Below are positions 63,847 to 64,000 of a DNA stretch of 64,000 nt, one piece after another. Each line of letters begins with the position of its first letter. The stretch's first letter is position 1. The notes beneath the pieces are model-generated. The model did no database searches. It was given only the letters and a program-made list of their open reading frames with translations, and was not told where the DNA came from. The position numbers and the translations under genes were made by a program. This stretch comes from Hirschia sp. Its GTDB lineage: Bacteria; Pseudomonadota; Alphaproteobacteria; Caulobacterales; Hyphomonadaceae. The DNA is taken from the NCBI GenBank assembly GCA_002709235.1, contig PAQI01000003.1, forward strand, positions 1 through 64,000, read 5' to 3'.

Positions 63847-64000
63847 TCAGCCCTCCATGGCCTTGATGGCCGCGTCCATTTCCACCAGACGGCGCGCTTC
63901 GGCCAGATGCAGCAATTCGGTCATCTTGCCATTGACCTTGAGCACCCCCTTGCCCCTGTTGTCCGGGTCAGCGAAGGCCGCGATCACATCATTGGAATGG
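63847..64000 (-). CDS. CoA-ester lyase (HpcH/HpaI-citE type), 3' end only
   Basis: The last 50 codons before TGA (63847-63849): HSNDVIAAFADPDNRGKGVL, KVNGKMTELLHLAEARRLVE, MDAAIKAMEG. The pattern FADPxNxGKGVxKVxGKMxELLHLxxARR is the C-terminal signature of CoA-ester lyases such as L-malyl-CoA/beta-methylmalyl-CoA lyase. The 5' part is beyond the edge. With mch in the same orientation it probably encodes Mcl1-like enzyme of the ethylmalonyl-CoA pathway. Confidence 0.7.
   Translation of the reverse strand, partial: HSNDVIAAFADPDNRGKGVLKVNGKMTELLHLAEARRLVEMDAAIKAMEG

Overview
The window is a moderately GC-rich chromosomal segment from an alphaproteobacterium. The gene content fits the Caulobacterales/Maricaulales/Hyphomonadaceae group best: divergent flgBC-fliE and fliOP blocks with a CtrA-like TTAA-N7-TTTA site between them, a PhaB/PhaR polyhydroxybutyrate pair, an Irr-type iron box before dps, a mesaconyl-CoA hydratase of the ethylmalonyl-CoA type, and family-specific small proteins. 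I see no rRNA, tRNA, CRISPR array, transposase or phage genes. This placement is inference; no database search was possible.

Layout. 1-11.2 kb: a clipped nuclease-fold lipoprotein, tamA-tamB (outer-membrane assembly), dps, an aspartate aminotransferase, two small orphans around a structured intergenic stretch, and two tandem receiver-only response regulators. 11.3-18.7 kb: uvrC, a retropepsin-like protease with a DUF5678-like partner, the divergent flagellar blocks, and an Rrf2 regulator plus flavodoxin pair that shares an operator motif. 18.7-25.4 kb: a divergent pair with Pho-box-like sites (TonB-C-like secreted protein / ttcA), then the most accessory-looking stretch: a membrane-anchored TIR protein, an APC-fold permease, a three-gene XRE/membrane-protein operon with a perfect palindromic operator, a DUF2945 protein and a patatin.

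25.5-35.9 kb is metabolic: chorismate mutase-hisC-tyrA facing metX-metW, a PII protein, a methyltransferase, gloB, and phaB/phaR diverging from three PhaR-like boxes. 36.0-41.8 kb holds surface-glycan genes (two GT2 enzymes, an ArnT-like transferase, an O-antigen-ligase-like protein). 41.9-54.5 kb: thrS, lipoproteins, yidD, a PAP2 phosphatase, a pseudouridine synthase, an IscU-like scaffold, two paralogous hydrolase lipoproteins around an ExoD homologue, a DUF433/DUF5615 toxin-antitoxin pair, cysS and folE.

54.8-64 kb: a molybdopterin operon (moaE-moaB-moaC-mobA-moaA-moaD plus a flavin reductase) divergent from a ferredoxin-reductase-type flavoprotein, an ankyrin protein, mesaconyl-CoA hydratase, an ArsC-like protein, two tiny membrane proteins, and the 3' end of a CoA-ester lyase that would complete a mch-mcl pair.

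Intergenic DNA carries several families of long inverted repeats (14.23, 52.0-52.27, 62.75 kb). The strongest leads are the TIR membrane protein and its neighbours, the operators predicted directly from sequence (Irr, Pho, PhaR, CtrA, Rrf2, XRE), the paired receiver proteins with GPDRR tails, and the threonine-containing short ORF ahead of thrS.
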